Assembly (NCBI GenBank): GCA_045222555.1
Contig: JBGUYY010000019.1
Location: 37,344 to 101,343, forward strand
Direction of reading: 5' to 3'
Length of the DNA: 64,000 nucleotides
Origin: UBA1756 sp045222555
GTDB lineage: Bacteria; Bacteroidota; Bacteroidia; Bacteroidales; WCHB1-69
The notes below the pieces were generated by a model. That model saw only the letters and a program-made list of their open reading frames with translations, did not search any database and was not told the DNA's origin. Of this stretch, positions 8,309 through 17,767 are shown piece by piece (within the stretch, counting starts at the first letter, position 1; the number at the start of each line of letters is the position of its first letter). The translations under genes were made by a program, and so were the position numbers.

Positions 8309-9568
8309 TTATTCCCTCTCCTTCAAACACTTCCCAAGTAGTCCGAGCAGCTGCTGCCAGGTGCCTTCTATCACCTGCGCCCGCTGGCGCGGGATGGACA
8401 GCTTGCGGGTGACGGTGCCGTGCGCTGAGGCCACAGCAATCCACACCGTGCCGACCGGCTTCTCGGGCGTGCCGCCTCCAGGTCCGGCAATGCCGGTGGT
8501 GGCGATGCCAAAGTCGGCGTGAAGCTGCCGGCGCACCCCCTCCGCCATCTGGATGACGGTCTCCTCACTCACTGCCCCGTGGGTGACCAACGTGTCGTGC
8601 GAAACCTGCAACACGTTCTCTTTCACCTCGTTGCTGTACGACACTACCCCGCCTACATAGTACTCGGAAGCCCCTGGCAGGGCCGTCAGCTGCGAGGCCA
8701 CTGCGCCGCCAGTGCAGCTCTCCGCCGTGGCGAGGGTGAGGCCGGTGGCGGTCATGGTATGCGCGATATATTCGGGCAGCGTGTCGAAGCCGTCGCAGAG
8801 GATGTACTGGCCGGCAATCTGCATCAGTCCTTGCACGGCGGTCTCCACCTGCTGCTGCAAAACGGCCGGGTCGTCGCCGCGGGCGGTCAGCCGCAAACGG
8901 GTGAGGCCGGGCTGGGGCAGGTAGGCGAGCCGGATGTTGCGGGGCAGCGCCAGCTCCCACGGCTCGATGAGGTCGCTGAGAAACGACTCGCCGATGCCTT
9001 GCGTGATCAGGGTGCGGTGCAGGATATGACCGGTATGGAAAGCCTCGCGCAGGCGCGGCACCACCTCGTTCTGCATCAGTCCCACCATCTCGAAGGGCAC
9101 GCCCGGCAGCGACACTACCACCTGCCGGCGCCCGTTCCCGTCTTGCGTGTCGAACCACATTCCCGGCGCGGTGCCGAGCGGGTTGGGGAGCACCGTGCAG
9201 CAGCGCGGCACCCACGCCTGCTGCCGGTTGATGTCGGTAAGCTCGCGGCCAAACGCCTCCATACGGCGGCGCACATTCTCCAAGGCGGCCTCGTCTTCGT
9301 ACAGCTCGCTGCCGAAATGGTCGCAGAGCACCTGCTTGGTGATGTCGTCCTTGGTGGGACCGAGTCCGCCGGTGATGATTACGATATCGCTGGTTGCCAA
9401 ACATTTGCGTAGTGTGTCGTGGATGGCTTCGGCATCGTCGCCGATGGTGAGAACCTGGGTGACTTCGATGCCGGCGGCACCGAGCATCTGCGCCATCTTG
9501 GCCGCGTTGGTGTTGACGACCTGCCCGATCAGGAGCTCGTCGCCGATATTGATAAGGCTGCTGTTCAT
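8309..9568 (-). CDS. cinA: CinA-family protein (competence/damage-inducible; NMN deamidase domain)
   Basis: 419 residues, the full CinA length. The N-terminal MoaB/MogA-like domain opens INIGDELLIGQVVNTNAA and contains TGGLGPTKDDIT and the pyrophosphatase-like segment. The C-terminal domain (about 260-419) contains TAESCTGGAVASQLT, YYVGGVVSYSNEVKENVL and TGIAGPGGGTPEKPVGTVWIA, typical of nicotinamide mononucleotide amidohydrolases. The likely role is NAD-cycle salvage or ADP-ribose hydrolysis in the cytoplasm. A TACTTTTG -7 box lies upstream, divergent from the manC promoter. Confidence 0.93.
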   Translation of the reverse strand: MNSSLINIGDELLIGQVVNTNAAKMAQMLGAAGIEVTQVLTIGDDAEAIHDTLRKCLATSDIVIITGGLGPTKDDITKQVLCDHFGSELYEDEAALENVRRRMEAFGRELTDINRQQAWVPRCCTVLPNPLGTAPGMWFDTQDGNGRRQVVVSLPGVPFEMVGLMQNEVVPRLREAFHTGHILHRTLITQGIGESFLSDLIEPWELALPRNIRLAYLPQPGLTRLRLTARGDDPAVLQQQVETAVQGLMQIAGQYILCDGFDTLPEYIAHTMTATGLTLATAESCTGGAVASQLTALPGASEYYVGGVVSYSNEVKENVLQVSHDTLVTHGAVSEETVIQMAEGVRRQLHADFGIATTGIAGPGGGTPEKPVGTVWIAVASAHGTVTRKLSIPRQRAQVIEGTWQQLLGLLGKCLKERE

Positions 9569-9597
9569 AATAGTTTTTCGGTTAAAAAATGCGTTTG

Positions 9598-9605
9598 CAA
9601 AAGTA
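9598..9605 (-). promoter_or_regulatory. Putative -7 box TACTTTTG for cinA
   Basis: TAnnTTTG match 30 bases upstream of the cinA ATG. The opposing manC -7 box is only about 22 bases away, so the two promoters share the same DNA. Confidence 0.5.
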
Positions 9606-9627
9606 CGAGAAAATGCCGAATTTTTTG

Positions 9628-9635
9628 TATCTTTG
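9628..9635 (+). promoter_or_regulatory. Putative -7 box TATCTTTG for the manC operon
   Basis: TAnnTTTG match followed by CAGCC, 29 bases upstream of the manC start. Confidence 0.5.
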
Positions 9636-9663
9636 CAGCCTTATTTTAAGATGAAAGAATAGT

Positions 9664-10752
9664 ATGAACCATGACCTTTTTTGTGTAATAATGGCAGGCG
9701 GCGTGGGTGCCCGTTTCTGGCCCATGAGCCGTTCGCATAAACCAAAACAATTTATTGATATACTGGATGATGGAAGTTCTTTGATTCAAAAAACTTTCAA
9801 CCGTTTCGCCCAGATTTGTCCGCGCGAGAATATCTATATCATCACCAACGCCATCTACGCCGAGCAGGTGCGGGCGCAAATTCCCGGACTGAATGACGAT
9901 CAAGTGGTGCTCGAACCGGCGCGTCGCAACACCGCCCCCTGCATCGCTTACGCCAATTTCAAGATCAAGGCGCGCAACCCTAACGCCGTGGTGGTGGTGG
10001 CCCCGTCCGACCATGTCATCCTCAAAGAGGAGGTGTTCCGTGAGGTGATTACCACGGGTCTTCAGTTCGTGAAAGACAATCCCAAGTTGCTCACCATCGG
10101 CATTCGGCCGTCATCACCCAACACAGGCTACGGCTACATCCAGTACAATGAGGACCGCCAGTACGAGGGCACTTCCATCTACGATGTCAAGATCTTCACC
10201 GAGAAACCGGAGCTGGAGGTCGCCCGCCAGTTTGTGGAGAGCGGCGAGTTCCTCTGGAACGCTGGCATTTTCATGTGGTCGCTTCCCGAAATTGAAAAAG
10301 CCTTTATGGCCCATCTTCCCGAGGTTTACGAACTTTTCAGACGCGGTGAGGGAATTTACAACACCCCCGCCGAAGATGAGTTTATCAAGTCTATCTATCT
10401 CGTTTGCAAGAATATATCGGTTGACTATGGCATCATGGAGAAGGCCAAGAATGTGTGCGTATATGCCGCCGACTTCGGCTGGTCAGACCTCGGCACATGG
10501 GGCTCTCTTTATGAGGTGAGTCAGAAAGATGAGCAACAGAATGTGGTGGCGGGTAATAAGGTAAAAACCTACAATACAACGGGTTGTATCATTAATGTTC
10601 CCAAGAATAAGGCCGTTGTCTTGCAGGGGATGGAGGATTATATTGTGGTGGACAACGACAATGTGCTGCTGATTTGCAAGAAAAACAGCGAACAGCAGAT
10701 TCGCCAGTATGTGAACGATGTGGAGCTTGATTTTGGAGAAAAATATATCTAA
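9664..10752 (+). CDS. manC: Mannose-1-phosphate guanylyltransferase
   Basis: 362 residues. Makes GDP-mannose from mannose-1-phosphate and GTP for cell-surface glycans. The nucleotidyltransferase signature IMAGGVGARFWPMSR and KPKQFIDI is at the N-terminus, followed by EPARRNTAPCI, VVAPSDHVI, FTEKPE, FLWNAGIFMW and WSDLGTWGSLYE. It lacks the C-terminal cupin/phosphomannose isomerase domain of the bifunctional enterobacterial ManC, as is usual in Bacteroidota. It is followed after three bases by a Wzx-like flippase, consistent with a role in surface polysaccharide synthesis. Confidence 0.92.
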   Translation: MNHDLFCVIMAGGVGARFWPMSRSHKPKQFIDILDDGSSLIQKTFNRFAQICPRENIYIITNAIYAEQVRAQIPGLNDDQVVLEPARRNTAPCIAYANFKIKARNPNAVVVVAPSDHVILKEEVFREVITTGLQFVKDNPKLLTIGIRPSSPNTGYGYIQYNEDRQYEGTSIYDVKIFTEKPELEVARQFVESGEFLWNAGIFMWSLPEIEKAFMAHLPEVYELFRRGEGIYNTPAEDEFIKSIYLVCKNISVDYGIMEKAKNVCVYAADFGWSDLGTWGSLYEVSQKDEQQNVVAGNKVKTYNTTGCIINVPKNKAVVLQGMEDYIVVDNDNVLLICKKNSEQQIRQYVNDVELDFGEKYI

Positions 10753-10755
10753 AAA

Positions 10756-12279
10756 ATGCCTTCGCTTAAAAAATTAGTCGGTCAAACGGCCATTTACGGA
10801 CTGAGCAGTATTATCGGTAGGTTTTTGAACTACCTGCTGGTGCCGTTATACACTTACAAGATGGCGGCTGAGTCGGGAGGCTACGGCATAGTGACCAACG
10901 TGTATGCCTATACCGCGCTGCTGTTGGTGATGCTGACCTTCGGCATGGAGACCACCTTCTTTTACTTCGCCAACCGCGAGGAGGTGGATGCCAAGAAAGC
11001 TTTTGCCACGGCGGCCAACTCTGTCGGACTGCTGTCGCTGCTGTTTTGGATCGTATGTATGGTGTTTGGAGGTCCGATTTCAGGAGCTTTGGACTATGGC
11101 AATCATCCCGAGTATCTGCGGATGATGGCGACCGTGGTGGCCCTCGACGCTTTCCAGGCCATCCTTTTTGCCCAACTTCGCTACCAAAATAAAGCCGTCA
11201 AGTTCGCCGCCTTGAAGTTGCTCTTCATCGTGCTGAATATCGGCTTGAACCTGTTCGTCTTCCTCGTGGCACCCTCCCTCAAGGAGTCTGCCCCGTCGCT
11301 GATGGCGTGGTACCAGCCTGCCCAGCAGGTGGCCTACATCTTTGCCGTTAACTTGCTGTGTACAGCCCTCATCACCTTGGGGTTCATCCCCGAGATGAAG
11401 AACCTGAGGTTCGGCATCGACCGGCAGTTGCTGAAGCAGATGCTGAAATACACGTGGCCGTTGTTGCTGCTGGGTTTGGTCGGCATCCTCAACCAGGTGG
11501 CCGACAAGATCTGCTACCGTTTCATCGTGCCCGGCGCGGAAGGGGAGGTGCAGCTCGGCATCTATGGTGCCTGCGTCAAAATCGCCATGATCATCGCCAT
11601 GTTCACCCAGGCCTTCCGCTATGCCTACGAGCCGTTTGTGTTTGGCGGACAGCGTGAAAAGGGCAGCAAGGAGTCGCAGGCAGTGGTGATGAACTACTTT
11701 GTCATCTTTACTCTGCTCGCCTTCCTCATCGTGGTGTGTTACCTCGACATTTTCAAGTTCATCATCAGCAGCGATTACTGGGATGGTCTTCAGGCGGTTC
11801 CCATTGTGATGATGGCGGAGATTTTCATGGGCATCTATTTCAACCTCTCTTTCTGGTACAAGCTCAACAAGGAGACGTGGTGGGGCGCGATATTCTCAGG
11901 CATCGGGTGTGCCGCACTGCTGGCCATCAACTTCCTGTTTGTGCCGAAATTTGGTTACATGGCTTGTGCGTGGGGCGGTTTCGCCGGCTATGGCATCTGC
12001 ATGGTGCTCTCTTACTTGGTGGGCCAGAAGCGCAACCCCGTGCCCTACCAGCTGAAAGTGGTGTTCGGCTATTTCATGCTGGCCGGCGTCGTGTACGCAC
12101 TGGTCAGGGTGACTTCGCACTTGATGGTGCTGGGTTATCTGCCCGATAGGACTTGGCTGAGACTGGTGCTGAATACGCTGTTCCTGTTGGTTTATGTGGG
12201 CGTGCTGATGTATTTGGAGCGCGCGCTGGTGCGCAAGGTGTGGGATGCAGCGAAAGGGATGTTATTGCATAGAAAATAA
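10756..12279 (+). CDS. Polysaccharide/oligosaccharide flippase (MOP superfamily, Wzx-like)
   Basis: 507 residues with about 14 hydrophobic segments. Opens LKKLVGQTAIYGLSSIIGRF, typical of the polysaccharide biosynthesis/MATE-like export family that flips lipid-linked sugars across the inner membrane. It starts four bases after the manC stop, so the two are almost certainly co-transcribed and probably serve the same glycan. The substrate cannot be told. Confidence 0.88.
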   Translation: MPSLKKLVGQTAIYGLSSIIGRFLNYLLVPLYTYKMAAESGGYGIVTNVYAYTALLLVMLTFGMETTFFYFANREEVDAKKAFATAANSVGLLSLLFWIVCMVFGGPISGALDYGNHPEYLRMMATVVALDAFQAILFAQLRYQNKAVKFAALKLLFIVLNIGLNLFVFLVAPSLKESAPSLMAWYQPAQQVAYIFAVNLLCTALITLGFIPEMKNLRFGIDRQLLKQMLKYTWPLLLLGLVGILNQVADKICYRFIVPGAEGEVQLGIYGACVKIAMIIAMFTQAFRYAYEPFVFGGQREKGSKESQAVVMNYFVIFTLLAFLIVVCYLDIFKFIISSDYWDGLQAVPIVMMAEIFMGIYFNLSFWYKLNKETWWGAIFSGIGCAALLAINFLFVPKFGYMACAWGGFAGYGICMVLSYLVGQKRNPVPYQLKVVFGYFMLAGVVYALVRVTSHLMVLGYLPDRTWLRLVLNTLFLLVYVGVLMYLERALVRKVWDAAKGMLLHRK

Positions 12280-12305
12280 GTGATTTTGAATAATATTTGT
12301 GAGAG

Positions 12306-14021
12306 ATGAAAATATTTGACAAGAGTAATTTGAAGGGTGATATTTTTGGAGGAATTACCGCTGGAATCGTGGCGTTGCCGCTGGCACTCGCTTTTGGTAT
12401 TCAGGCATTTGGTGTGATTGACGACCCGAATGTCGGGGCGGGGGCTATTGGTGCTTTGGCAGGCCTTACCGGCGCCATCATGATTGGCATTTTCGCCTCC
12501 CTGTTTGGAGGCACCCCCTCGCAGATCAGCGGTCCCACCGGCCCGATGACGGTCATCTCCGCCACGCTGATTTCGGGCGTGTGGGCCAGCTCGCACAACA
12601 TCTCCACGGTCATCGTCAGCATGGCCATTGCCGCCATTCTGTGCGGCCTCTTCCAGATTCTATTTGGCATCCTGAAAATCGGCAAGTACATCCGCTACAT
12701 CCCTTATCCGGTGCTGTCCGGCTTCATGAGCGGTATCGGCATCATCATCATCGTGCAGCAGATTTACCCGCTGTTCGGCCTCAAGTCGCCGGTGCTGATT
12801 GTGGATATGATTACCCAGCTGCCCAAACAGATCAGCGGTTTCAGTCTGGCCGCGCTGCTGTTAGGACTCGGTACGGTAGCCATCATTTATCTTTTCCCGC
12901 TCATCACCAAGAAAATACCCTCCACTCTGGTGGCTCTGATTGTGATGACCATTGTGGCAGTGTGCATCCATTTCGATGATAAACTCACTATCGGTGAGAT
13001 TCCTTCCGGTTTCCCGATGCCCTTCTTCCTCAAAGAGGGCATGGACTTTTCACAAGTGCAGTGGCTGTCGGTCATTAAGATGTCGGTGCTGCCGGCGTTG
13101 ACGCTGGCCGGTCTGGGTTCCATCGACACGCTGCTCACCTCCGTGGTGGCCGACAATACCACCAAGACCAAGCACAACAGCAATCAGGAGCTGATGGGAC
13201 AGGGCGTGGGCAACATGCTGGTCGGCTTGTTCGCAGGCCTTCCGGGTGCGGGCGCCACCATGCGTACCGTCGTCAACATCAAGAGCGGTGGCCGCAACCG
13301 GTTGTCGGGTATTGTACACGGCATCTTCCTGCTGGCGGTGCTGCTCGGCCTCGGCAAACTGGTGAAGTTCGTGCCGCTGTCGGTGCTGGCCGGTATCTTG
13401 ATTACTGTGGGTATTGGCATCATCGATGTCAAGGGTTTCAAAGACCTGCTCAAGATTCCCCGCGCCGATGCTGTGGTGCTGCTTACCGTGCTGTTCCTCA
13501 CCGTGTTTGTGGATTTGCTGATTGCAGTGGGTATCGGTATGATCATCGCCTGCGTGCTCTTCATGAAACGTGCCAGTGACCTCGTAGAGGGCGGCTACCA
13601 CTCCGACCAGATGACCGCCTTCGACAAGGAGATTCCTTGGGAGGATGAGAAGGTGCTGACCGACGAGGTGCGCAGCAAAATCTATATCCAGCGTCTCAAT
13701 GGCCCTATCTTCTTCGGCTCCATCACCCGTTTCCAAGAGGTGATGCACGACATCCCCGATGATGCCAAAATCGTGATCATCCGTATGCGACTGGTGTCGT
13801 TCATGGACCAGTCGGGACTGTATGCCATGGAGACCGCCATCAAGGATTTGCAAGCCAAGGGCGTTACGGTGCTGATGACCATCATCCAGCCCCAGCCGAT
13901 GTATATGCTTACGAAAATGAAAGTGATTCCGAACCTCGTGCCCGAAGAGTTGACATTCAAAACTTTCGAGGATTGCGGACATTTTTTGAGCGAAAATTTG
14001 AATAAGATTGCTGAAAAATGA
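12306..14021 (+). CDS. SulP-family anion transporter with STAS domain
   Basis: 571 residues. N-terminal SulP core (GDIFGGITAGIVALPLALAF, the classic first motif) with about 12-14 membrane segments to about residue 430. A cytoplasmic STAS domain follows (about 450-565; IYIQRLNGPIFFGS, RMRLVSFMDQSGLYAME). Family members carry sulfate, bicarbonate or other anions; the substrate is not determinable. The stop overlaps the start of the next gene by four bases (ATGA), so the pair is coupled. Confidence 0.93.
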   Translation: MKIFDKSNLKGDIFGGITAGIVALPLALAFGIQAFGVIDDPNVGAGAIGALAGLTGAIMIGIFASLFGGTPSQISGPTGPMTVISATLISGVWASSHNISTVIVSMAIAAILCGLFQILFGILKIGKYIRYIPYPVLSGFMSGIGIIIIVQQIYPLFGLKSPVLIVDMITQLPKQISGFSLAALLLGLGTVAIIYLFPLITKKIPSTLVALIVMTIVAVCIHFDDKLTIGEIPSGFPMPFFLKEGMDFSQVQWLSVIKMSVLPALTLAGLGSIDTLLTSVVADNTTKTKHNSNQELMGQGVGNMLVGLFAGLPGAGATMRTVVNIKSGGRNRLSGIVHGIFLLAVLLGLGKLVKFVPLSVLAGILITVGIGIIDVKGFKDLLKIPRADAVVLLTVLFLTVFVDLLIAVGIGMIIACVLFMKRASDLVEGGYHSDQMTAFDKEIPWEDEKVLTDEVRSKIYIQRLNGPIFFGSITRFQEVMHDIPDDAKIVIIRMRLVSFMDQSGLYAMETAIKDLQAKGVTVLMTIIQPQPMYMLTKMKVIPNLVPEELTFKTFEDCGHFLSENLNKIAEK

Positions 14022-15037
14022 GTGAGAATAAGGTGGAAATAAAGGAAAATGCCGCGCCCGCGCCCGCCACGGTGGAAACCATGTCGGCCAAAGAGAGACG
14101 TAGGGAGCGGTGGAAGCGTAGGAAACGCGAAAAACGTGTGAAGCCCCGCACTGCGAAGGAGATTTTCCATGAGCAGCAGACGTGGGTGAGCCGTTTCATC
14201 TTTTTGATTATCGTGGCATTCCTCGTTTTCCCCTTTGTGGTGCTGCTCCGTCGTGTATTCCCCGTCACAGGCTGGATTGTGCCCGCTATTGTCGGCCTGG
14301 TATGTACCTCTGGCTTCTTCTACCTGTTCAGAAAAATCAAATTCACCATCTGGACCATCATCGGCATCATTCTCATCACCCTTTCTATCACTACGCTCAT
14401 CGGTAAATACTCCTTCCGGGATGTCGGCTACGACTACAGCGGTTTCCTGTATAATGTTTCCAATGAGAAGAAAAGCCTGAAGGATGTATTCCTTCAAAGA
14501 CCGTTCCCCAAGTATCGCGAATTTCTGAAAGCCTCTCGTTTTACCCCTGAGGTGCGACAGTATTCGCTGAAGGCCGCTACCAAGAATTTTACCAAGCAGC
14601 AGAAGGGGAAAGGCTGGCAGTATGTGCAGTATTTCTCTATCTATAAGGAAATTGACTCCAAGTGGAAATATGTCAGCGATCCCGTTCACCGCGACTATAT
14701 TGCCCCGGCAGAGGAGTCACTCGGTACTTTCTGCGGCGACTGCGACGACTATTCGGTGCTGATGGCCGCCTGCATCACCTCCATCGGCGGCACTGTGCGC
14801 CTGGTGAGAACCGAAACCCATGTCTATCCCGAACTCAAGATTGAGAATAAGGAAGATTATAAGATGGTTAAAAATCTGATCCGCAATCAGTTGTTTTCTA
14901 AAATGGCGAGAAAAAAGAAGATCTACTGCCATGAAGATGGCTATGGCGACCTTTGGATCAACTTGGACTATACCGACCATTATCCGGGGGCCAAGTTCCT
15001 TGCCGATGATGTGATTTCTGTTTTGGAAATTCCGTAA
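14018..15037 (+). CDS. Membrane-anchored transglutaminase-like protein
   Basis: 339 residues. A basic N-terminus (RRRERWKRRKREKR) precedes about three hydrophobic segments (residues about 60-135). The C-terminal half carries a transglutaminase-like core with a candidate Cys in FCGDCDDYSVLMAACI, a His in ETHVYPEL and an Asp in LWINLDYTDHYPG. That is a plausible Cys-His-Asp triad for a peptidase or amidase-like activity, not verified. Coupled to the SulP transporter by an ATGA overlap and followed by a tyrosine phosphatase. Confidence 0.7.
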   Translation: MSENKVEIKENAAPAPATVETMSAKERRRERWKRRKREKRVKPRTAKEIFHEQQTWVSRFIFLIIVAFLVFPFVVLLRRVFPVTGWIVPAIVGLVCTSGFFYLFRKIKFTIWTIIGIILITLSITTLIGKYSFRDVGYDYSGFLYNVSNEKKSLKDVFLQRPFPKYREFLKASRFTPEVRQYSLKAATKNFTKQQKGKGWQYVQYFSIYKEIDSKWKYVSDPVHRDYIAPAEESLGTFCGDCDDYSVLMAACITSIGGTVRLVRTETHVYPELKIENKEDYKMVKNLIRNQLFSKMARKKKIYCHEDGYGDLWINLDYTDHYPGAKFLADDVISVLEIP

Positions 15038-15059
15038 TTTTTTATTATTCAATAAAATA

Positions 15060-15518
15060 ATGCATAAAATACTTTTTGTTTGTCTGGGCAATATCTGTCG
15101 CAGTCCGATGGCGGAGTTTGTGATGAAGAAGATGGTGAAGGAGGCGGGGTTGGAGCAGCAGTTTGAAATCGCGTCGGCAGCCACCTCCATGGAGGAGTAT
15201 GGCAATCCGGTATATCCGCCCGCCCGCCGCAAGCTGGCTGAGAACGGCATCCGCTGCGAGGGCAAGACCGCCCGCCAGATGTCGCGTGCCGACTATGACT
15301 ATTACGACCTCATCATTGCCATGGACCACTCCAACCTGCGGGGCATCCAGCGCATCATCGGATCCGACACCCAGCACAAGGTGTCGCTGCTGATGGATCA
15401 CACGGATACGCCGCACGACGTGGCCGACCCTTGGTATACCGGTAATTTCGATGCCACCTGGGAGGATGTGACCGCCGGATGTTCAGCTTTGCTTCACGAA
15501 CTTTGTCCTACTCGCTGA
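15060..15518 (+). CDS. Low-molecular-weight protein tyrosine phosphatase
   Basis: 152 residues, complete. The P-loop FVCLGNICRSPMAE near the N-terminus has the CX5R(S/T) catalytic signature, and DPWYTGNFD near the C-terminus supplies the general-acid Asp. Such cytoplasmic enzymes dephosphorylate tyrosine kinases and sugar-metabolism enzymes of capsule systems, which fits the manC/flippase neighbourhood upstream, though the partner is unknown. It lies 22 bases after the previous gene. Confidence 0.93.
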   Translation: MHKILFVCLGNICRSPMAEFVMKKMVKEAGLEQQFEIASAATSMEEYGNPVYPPARRKLAENGIRCEGKTARQMSRADYDYYDLIIAMDHSNLRGIQRIIGSDTQHKVSLLMDHTDTPHDVADPWYTGNFDATWEDVTAGCSALLHELCPTR

Positions 15519-15590
15519 CCTACAGCACGCAGGGTTGGTTTTTTTTTCAGAAAAATCATTAAAAAAATATCGGACTAAGCTCTTTTTTCG

Positions 15591-15598
15591 TACTTTTG
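15591..15598 (+). promoter_or_regulatory. Putative -7 box TACTTTTG for the protease operon
   Basis: TAnnTTTG match 18 bases upstream of the C10 protease ATG; no good -33 TTG at the usual spacing. Confidence 0.5.
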
Positions 15599-15616
15599 TG
15601 CCCTTAAATTTTTAAC

Positions 15617-17767
15617 ATGAAAAAACTTCTTTTACCCCTTATTATTTTTGCACTTATGCCGTTTTCAGTTTTTGCGGATGGAGTGCCGGCATCAAGAGTT
15701 ATCCATTTGGGATGCAATGCTTTCCAGCAGCGCACGCAGCAGGTGGCAGTGGTCAAGACTGTGGATTTCCTGACGGAAGGCAGCGATACGCTGATGGCCA
15801 TTCTGCATTTCCAGAACGGAGGCTTCCTGATTATGGCCGCTGATGATGCTTTCTCACCGGTGGTCGGCTACTCGTTCGACGAGGATTTCCCGCTCGACAA
15901 CTCGGCTCCGGCAGCACTTTACTGGCTGAACGGTTATAAGGAGATGGTGTATCAGGCTCGCTTGCAGCACGCTACTGCTACTGAAGAGGTGGCTCGTCAG
16001 TGGCTGGAACTTGAAGGTACTGGTACCCGCGCCAACCGTAGTGTGGTGGTGGCTCCGCTGTTGCTTTCCAAGTGGAACCAGAGCAAGTACTATAACGACC
16101 TCTGTCCCGCCGACGAGGCTTCGCCATACGGTTACGGCGGCCATGTGCCGTGCGGCTGCGTGGCCCTCGCTATGGCTTCGGTCATCCACTACTATCGTTA
16201 TCCCGCTACTGGACAGGGCAGCCATGGCTATCAATCCAACTATGGCTATCACTCGGTTAACTATGGTCAGCAGACCTATAACTACAATGTCATGCCCTAT
16301 TCGCTGACCAAGAAGAACAATGAAGTCGCCAAGCTGATTTACCATTGCGGCATTGCTGTTGAAATGTATTATGATCCAGAGGGTTCTGGTGCACAGACGG
16401 GCGACTGCAAGGATGCGTTGAAGAATTATTACAAGTATGACAACGACGTAGCTACTGCATCCCGTGGCGGTGGCTGGGGACCGTGGGGCGGTAATGGCTA
16501 CTCTGATGAAGAGTGGATCAATCTGTTGAAGGGAGATCTTGACAACGGTTATCCGATTATCTATAGTGGTACCAACGAAAACGAGGGTGGTCATGCTTTT
16601 GTATGCGATGGCTATGATTCCGACAACCTTTTCCATTTCAACTTCGGCTGGGGTGGCACCAACAACGGTTACTACACCGTGGCCACCAACGGCAGCAATG
16701 CGGTGGGAGGCTTCACCTCATGGCAGAGCGTGGTCTATCATATTCATCCTCCTTTCAACAACAATAGCTATCCCTATTATTGCCAGGGTACGGTTACGGT
16801 CAACGCTTCAGCGGGCTCGTTGGAGGACGGTAGCGCTCATCTTGATTATCAGAATAATATGACATGCAACTACATCATCCAGCCCGAAAATGGCAAGTCG
16901 ATTACGATTGGAGTTGTGGATTTGGATTTGCAGGACGGTCATGATTACCTGCGCATTTACGATGCCAACCCCGACGATGGCGGCAACTTGGTGGCTGAAT
17001 ATACAGGTAATACCTTCAACCCATCGGATTGTCCTTTCATTCAGGGACCTATGGCCTACCTGCGTTTCACCACCGACTGGTCGGGTACAGACGCTGGCTG
17101 GAAGATTCGTTTTACCACCAAGCGTTATGTTACCTGCACAGCCAATACCGTTTATACGACTCCAACAGGTTCGTTTGAGGATGGAAGCGGTGACGAGAGC
17201 TATGCACAGGATGCAACTTGTTCATGGACCATCAAGCCGCAGAACGCAAGCTATGTGAGCCTCACTTTCACGCAGTTTGACTTGAGCAGCGAGGATATGG
17301 TGATGGTGTATAACGGCGAGGCCGAAACCGAAGAGCAGCTGATGGGTACCTATACAGGAAGCACCCTTCCCAATGCGCTTTTGAGCAATACGGGTGTGAT
17401 GAAGGTGCGTTTCATCAGCGACAACTACTTGGAACGCTCCGGTTTTGCTGCTTCGTGGATCTCCGATGGAGAAGAAATCCAAGATCCTGAAGATCCTGAA
17501 AATGGAGTGAGCGACCACAGCAATTTCTCGTTAGAGGTTTACCCCAACCCCGCCCGCGAACAGGTCAGCGTGCTGGTACCCGCCCGTTTCCATGACGGAC
17601 AGCTACGGATTGCTGATATGAACGGACGTGTGTTGCGCACCCTCCCGGTGAACAGCCACAGTGAACTGAATGAGTTCTCTGTGAGTGACCTTCCTGCCGG
17701 TGTGTATGTGATTTCGGTGCAAAATGACCATGAAATCGCATTCAAGAAGTTGATTGTCAATAGATAA
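15617..17767 (+). CDS. Secreted C10-family (streptopain-like) cysteine protease, T9SS cargo
   Basis: 716 residues. Signal peptide (KKLLLPLIIFALMPFSVFA), then a propeptide of about 110 residues, then a C10 catalytic domain with nucleophile Cys about residue 181 (VPCGCVALAMASVIHYY) and His about residue 326 (EGGHAFVCDGYD). Two CUB-like domains follow (about 390-500 and 505-625; each with an acidic EDGS segment and Cys pairs), then a type A T9SS sorting domain (LEVYPNPAREQ... AGVYVIS... KKLIVNR). Expected to be exported across both membranes and anchored or released at the surface. The stop overlaps the next gene's ATG (TAATG), coupling it to an S41 protease. Confidence 0.93.
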   Translation: MKKLLLPLIIFALMPFSVFADGVPASRVIHLGCNAFQQRTQQVAVVKTVDFLTEGSDTLMAILHFQNGGFLIMAADDAFSPVVGYSFDEDFPLDNSAPAALYWLNGYKEMVYQARLQHATATEEVARQWLELEGTGTRANRSVVVAPLLLSKWNQSKYYNDLCPADEASPYGYGGHVPCGCVALAMASVIHYYRYPATGQGSHGYQSNYGYHSVNYGQQTYNYNVMPYSLTKKNNEVAKLIYHCGIAVEMYYDPEGSGAQTGDCKDALKNYYKYDNDVATASRGGGWGPWGGNGYSDEEWINLLKGDLDNGYPIIYSGTNENEGGHAFVCDGYDSDNLFHFNFGWGGTNNGYYTVATNGSNAVGGFTSWQSVVYHIHPPFNNNSYPYYCQGTVTVNASAGSLEDGSAHLDYQNNMTCNYIIQPENGKSITIGVVDLDLQDGHDYLRIYDANPDDGGNLVAEYTGNTFNPSDCPFIQGPMAYLRFTTDWSGTDAGWKIRFTTKRYVTCTANTVYTTPTGSFEDGSGDESYAQDATCSWTIKPQNASYVSLTFTQFDLSSEDMVMVYNGEAETEEQLMGTYTGSTLPNALLSNTGVMKVRFISDNYLERSGFAASWISDGEEIQDPEDPENGVSDHSNFSLEVYPNPAREQVSVLVPARFHDGQLRIADMNGRVLRTLPVNSHSELNEFSVSDLPAGVYVISVQNDHEIAFKKLIVNR

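Noticed and set aside
13050..13982. 310-codon minus-strand ORF opposite the SulP gene
   Set aside because: His/Gln-rich antisense translation of a strongly supported transporter gene.
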